A program made the position numbers and the translations under genes. The notes beneath the pieces were generated by a model that did not search any database, was not told the DNA's origin, and saw only the letters and a program-made list of their open reading frames with translations. This document shows positions 62,533 through 64,000 of a stretch of 64,000 bases of DNA, in pieces; within the stretch, counting starts at the first letter, position 1; the number at the start of each line of letters is the position of its first letter. The DNA comes from Molanna angustata (lineage: Eukaryota > Arthropoda > Insecta > Trichoptera > Molannidae), in NCBI GenBank assembly GCA_963576475.1, contig OY754986.1, forward strand, positions 12,468,493 to 12,532,492, given 5' to 3'.

Positions 62533-62790
62533 AAATGTGGTTGAAGTGGCAATGGGCTGGGCATATGGCTCGACAGGGGGATACTAGGTGGGCACCCAGA
62601 ATCCTACAGTGGAGGCTCTGGACCAAAAATAGAAGTGTCCGAAGACCCCCCAAAGGACCCCCCAAAGACATGGTCCAGCAAGTTGGAAGGACCTGGATGC
62701 GAAAGGGGAGAGACGAATGGAAAAGAATGGAAGAGGCCTTCATCCAGCAGTGGAGGGAGGAAGGCTAAAGAAGAAGAAGAAGAAGATCAA
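62533..62790 (+). mobile_element. LINE ORF2 C-terminal end
   Basis: WAGHMARQGDTRWAPRILQW ... GRTWMRKGRDEWKRMEEAFI and QQWREEG-stop, the characteristic C-terminus of an endonuclease-type LINE protein. A (GAA)n run follows the stop. Confidence 0.8.
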
Positions 62791-62995
62791 CTAGTATCAT
62801 GCTAAGATTGTATTCTGAAATTTTCATCACAATGTTCATGAACATTTAATATGTTATTTTATGTAAGTATGTATCTGTTTGTATGATTTTTGCGAGTTTA
62901 TTGGGTGGACGGGGAATTAATGTATTTGACTGCAACATACATAGTTTAGAACCGAGCAACTGACGTTGTTTATTGTTGTGAGTCGCTTGATACCT

Positions 62996-63155
62996 ATGTG
63001 GGTAGACTGTATTCATGGTGTTGTGGCCAGTACATTTGTGGGTAGACTGTATTCATGGTGTTGTGGCCAGTACATTTGTGGGTAGACTGTATTCATGGTG
63101 TTGTGGCCAGTACATTTGTGGGTAGAATGTATTCATGGTGTTGTGGCCAGTTAAT
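62996..63155. repeat. 40-bp minisatellite, four copies
   Basis: ggtagactgt recurs at 63001, 63041, 63081 and (one change) 63121. Units are otherwise identical until the last copy decays. Confidence 0.92.
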
Positions 63156-63990
63156 TTTTGCCTCGTTCAATGAACTTGTTTTTATTTTATTGCATTATAT
63201 AGCATTTATTTTATTACATATCATTTTTTTATCTGGTTTATTTTTTTTATCTTGTTATAATTCATAATATTTTAGATACCTACATTTAATTTTTTTCATT
63301 TGTTATGGGCACGTACATAACTATATAAAGAATATATCTGTTCATAATATATCAACTGTAAATATATTCCTCCTTTTTCACTTTTTATATTTTATATTAT
63401 ACATATGTATATATTAGGTATAAAAATATATATAAAAAACATTTTTTTATATATATTGTATACCCACACACAGGCATTGCCTTTGTGGGAATTTTGGTAT
63501 TCAGTTATTGTTATTTGTAATTTTTCTTTGAATTTTTTTTTGTATTTTTTTTGTTGTTTATTTAATTTTGTAAAAAGTGCCAAAATTAAAATAAATAAAT
63601 AAATGTATCTGTGTGTGTGCTATGTACGGCATGTTTATTATGCTTTATCGATTATAGACTAAAGTACTCATTCGATTCTTTTCAAATTTTGCAAATTTGT
63701 ATATCTAATACTCACTTAGACCCCATTAGATTTTGAGTCGGTGCTTCTCATTTTTTTACCTGTCAAATATTTCAAAGTGATCCCACGCTCATCAAATTTA
63801 AAATATGATATTATAATTTTCAAATTACTAAAAAGGCACATCGTTTTCATAAAATGATATTGAAGAATCATCAACTTATTTGTAATACATAGTATATTTG
63901 TATTGTTAGTCGTAAGGAAAAATACGTCTAAAAAAAGACCAATATCTAAACTGTTACGATCTTAATTATTAGATTTCGTTAAATGCTTAC
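63156..63990. other. AT-rich sequence with a retroelement-like tail
   Basis: 63465-63600 ends in (AAAT)n after 'caggcattgcctttgtgg', resembling a LINE or SINE 3' end. No coding region is seen. Confidence 0.4.
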
Positions 63991-64000
63991 TAACCGCGCT
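63991..64000 (-). CDS. Possible 3' edge of an upstream exon of the protease-homologue gene
   Basis: On the minus strand the window begins with AGCGCGGTTA followed by a good donor GTAAGC. Joined to the 56467 acceptor it would keep the frame (phase 1, S-A-V-I-P-K-A-I). Only ten bases are visible, so this is a guess. Confidence 0.2.

Overview
The window is AT-rich animal nuclear DNA, most probably from an insect and likely a moth or butterfly. The evidence is a ZAD-type C2H2 zinc-finger gene (a family greatly expanded in insects), genes split by GT-AG introns, and dense remains of LINEs, tRNA-derived SINEs, Helitrons, hAT and other TIR elements of the kinds common in lepidopteran genomes. The order is an inference; no species can be named from the sequence alone.

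Layout. 1-5.9 kb is AT-rich and essentially empty, apart from one weak candidate terminal exon near 5.4 kb. 5.8-7.9 kb is a patchwork of SINE and LINE fragments, an 87-bp perfect palindrome and an anomalous GC-rich island. 7995-15429 is a complete, young Ty3/gypsy-class LTR retrotransposon on the minus strand. It has two 1182-bp LTRs that differ at only two positions I could find, a 4-bp ATGT target duplication, PBS, PPT, gag, pol and integrase, and a textbook -1 frameshift signal between gag and pol. It sits inside a small TIR element, and its pol carries a frameshift and a changed RNase H residue.

15907-31354 (+) is a nine-exon gene for a 792-residue ZAD zinc-finger protein with about 12 fingers. 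All exon phases join, and the total length is a multiple of three. Its introns hold a Helitron, several LINE 3' ends, MITEs and two minisatellites. 31.4-41.4 kb is intergenic: a hAT MITE, a three-level nest of TIR elements, and a SINE whose tail has grown into a roughly 950-bp higher-order minisatellite.

41459-56467 (-) is the 3' part of a gene for a very large mosaic extracellular protein. In order it has SEA, EGF-like, a roughly 1,300-residue mucin-like region with tandem peptide repeats, five LDL-receptor class A modules, an SRCR-like module and a trypsin-like domain. The trypsin domain keeps the zymogen site and the Asp region but has lost the catalytic His and Ser, so the protein should be a non-catalytic serine protease homologue. 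Its 5' exons lie upstream; a possible splice donor is visible at the very right edge. Its introns are also full of transposon pieces, including a perfect hAT MITE and a TTAA-flanked foldback element.

56.5-64 kb holds a second Helitron copy, a tRNA-derived SINE, a 5'-truncated LINE with an intact 495-codon reverse transcriptase reading frame, further LINE and SINE debris, and a 40-bp tandem repeat. The two host genes converge on the 31-41 kb gap and show no sign of shared regulation. The strongest gene-to-transposon relationship is the retrotransposon 5' LTR, about 480 bp upstream of the zinc-finger start codon and pointing away from it.
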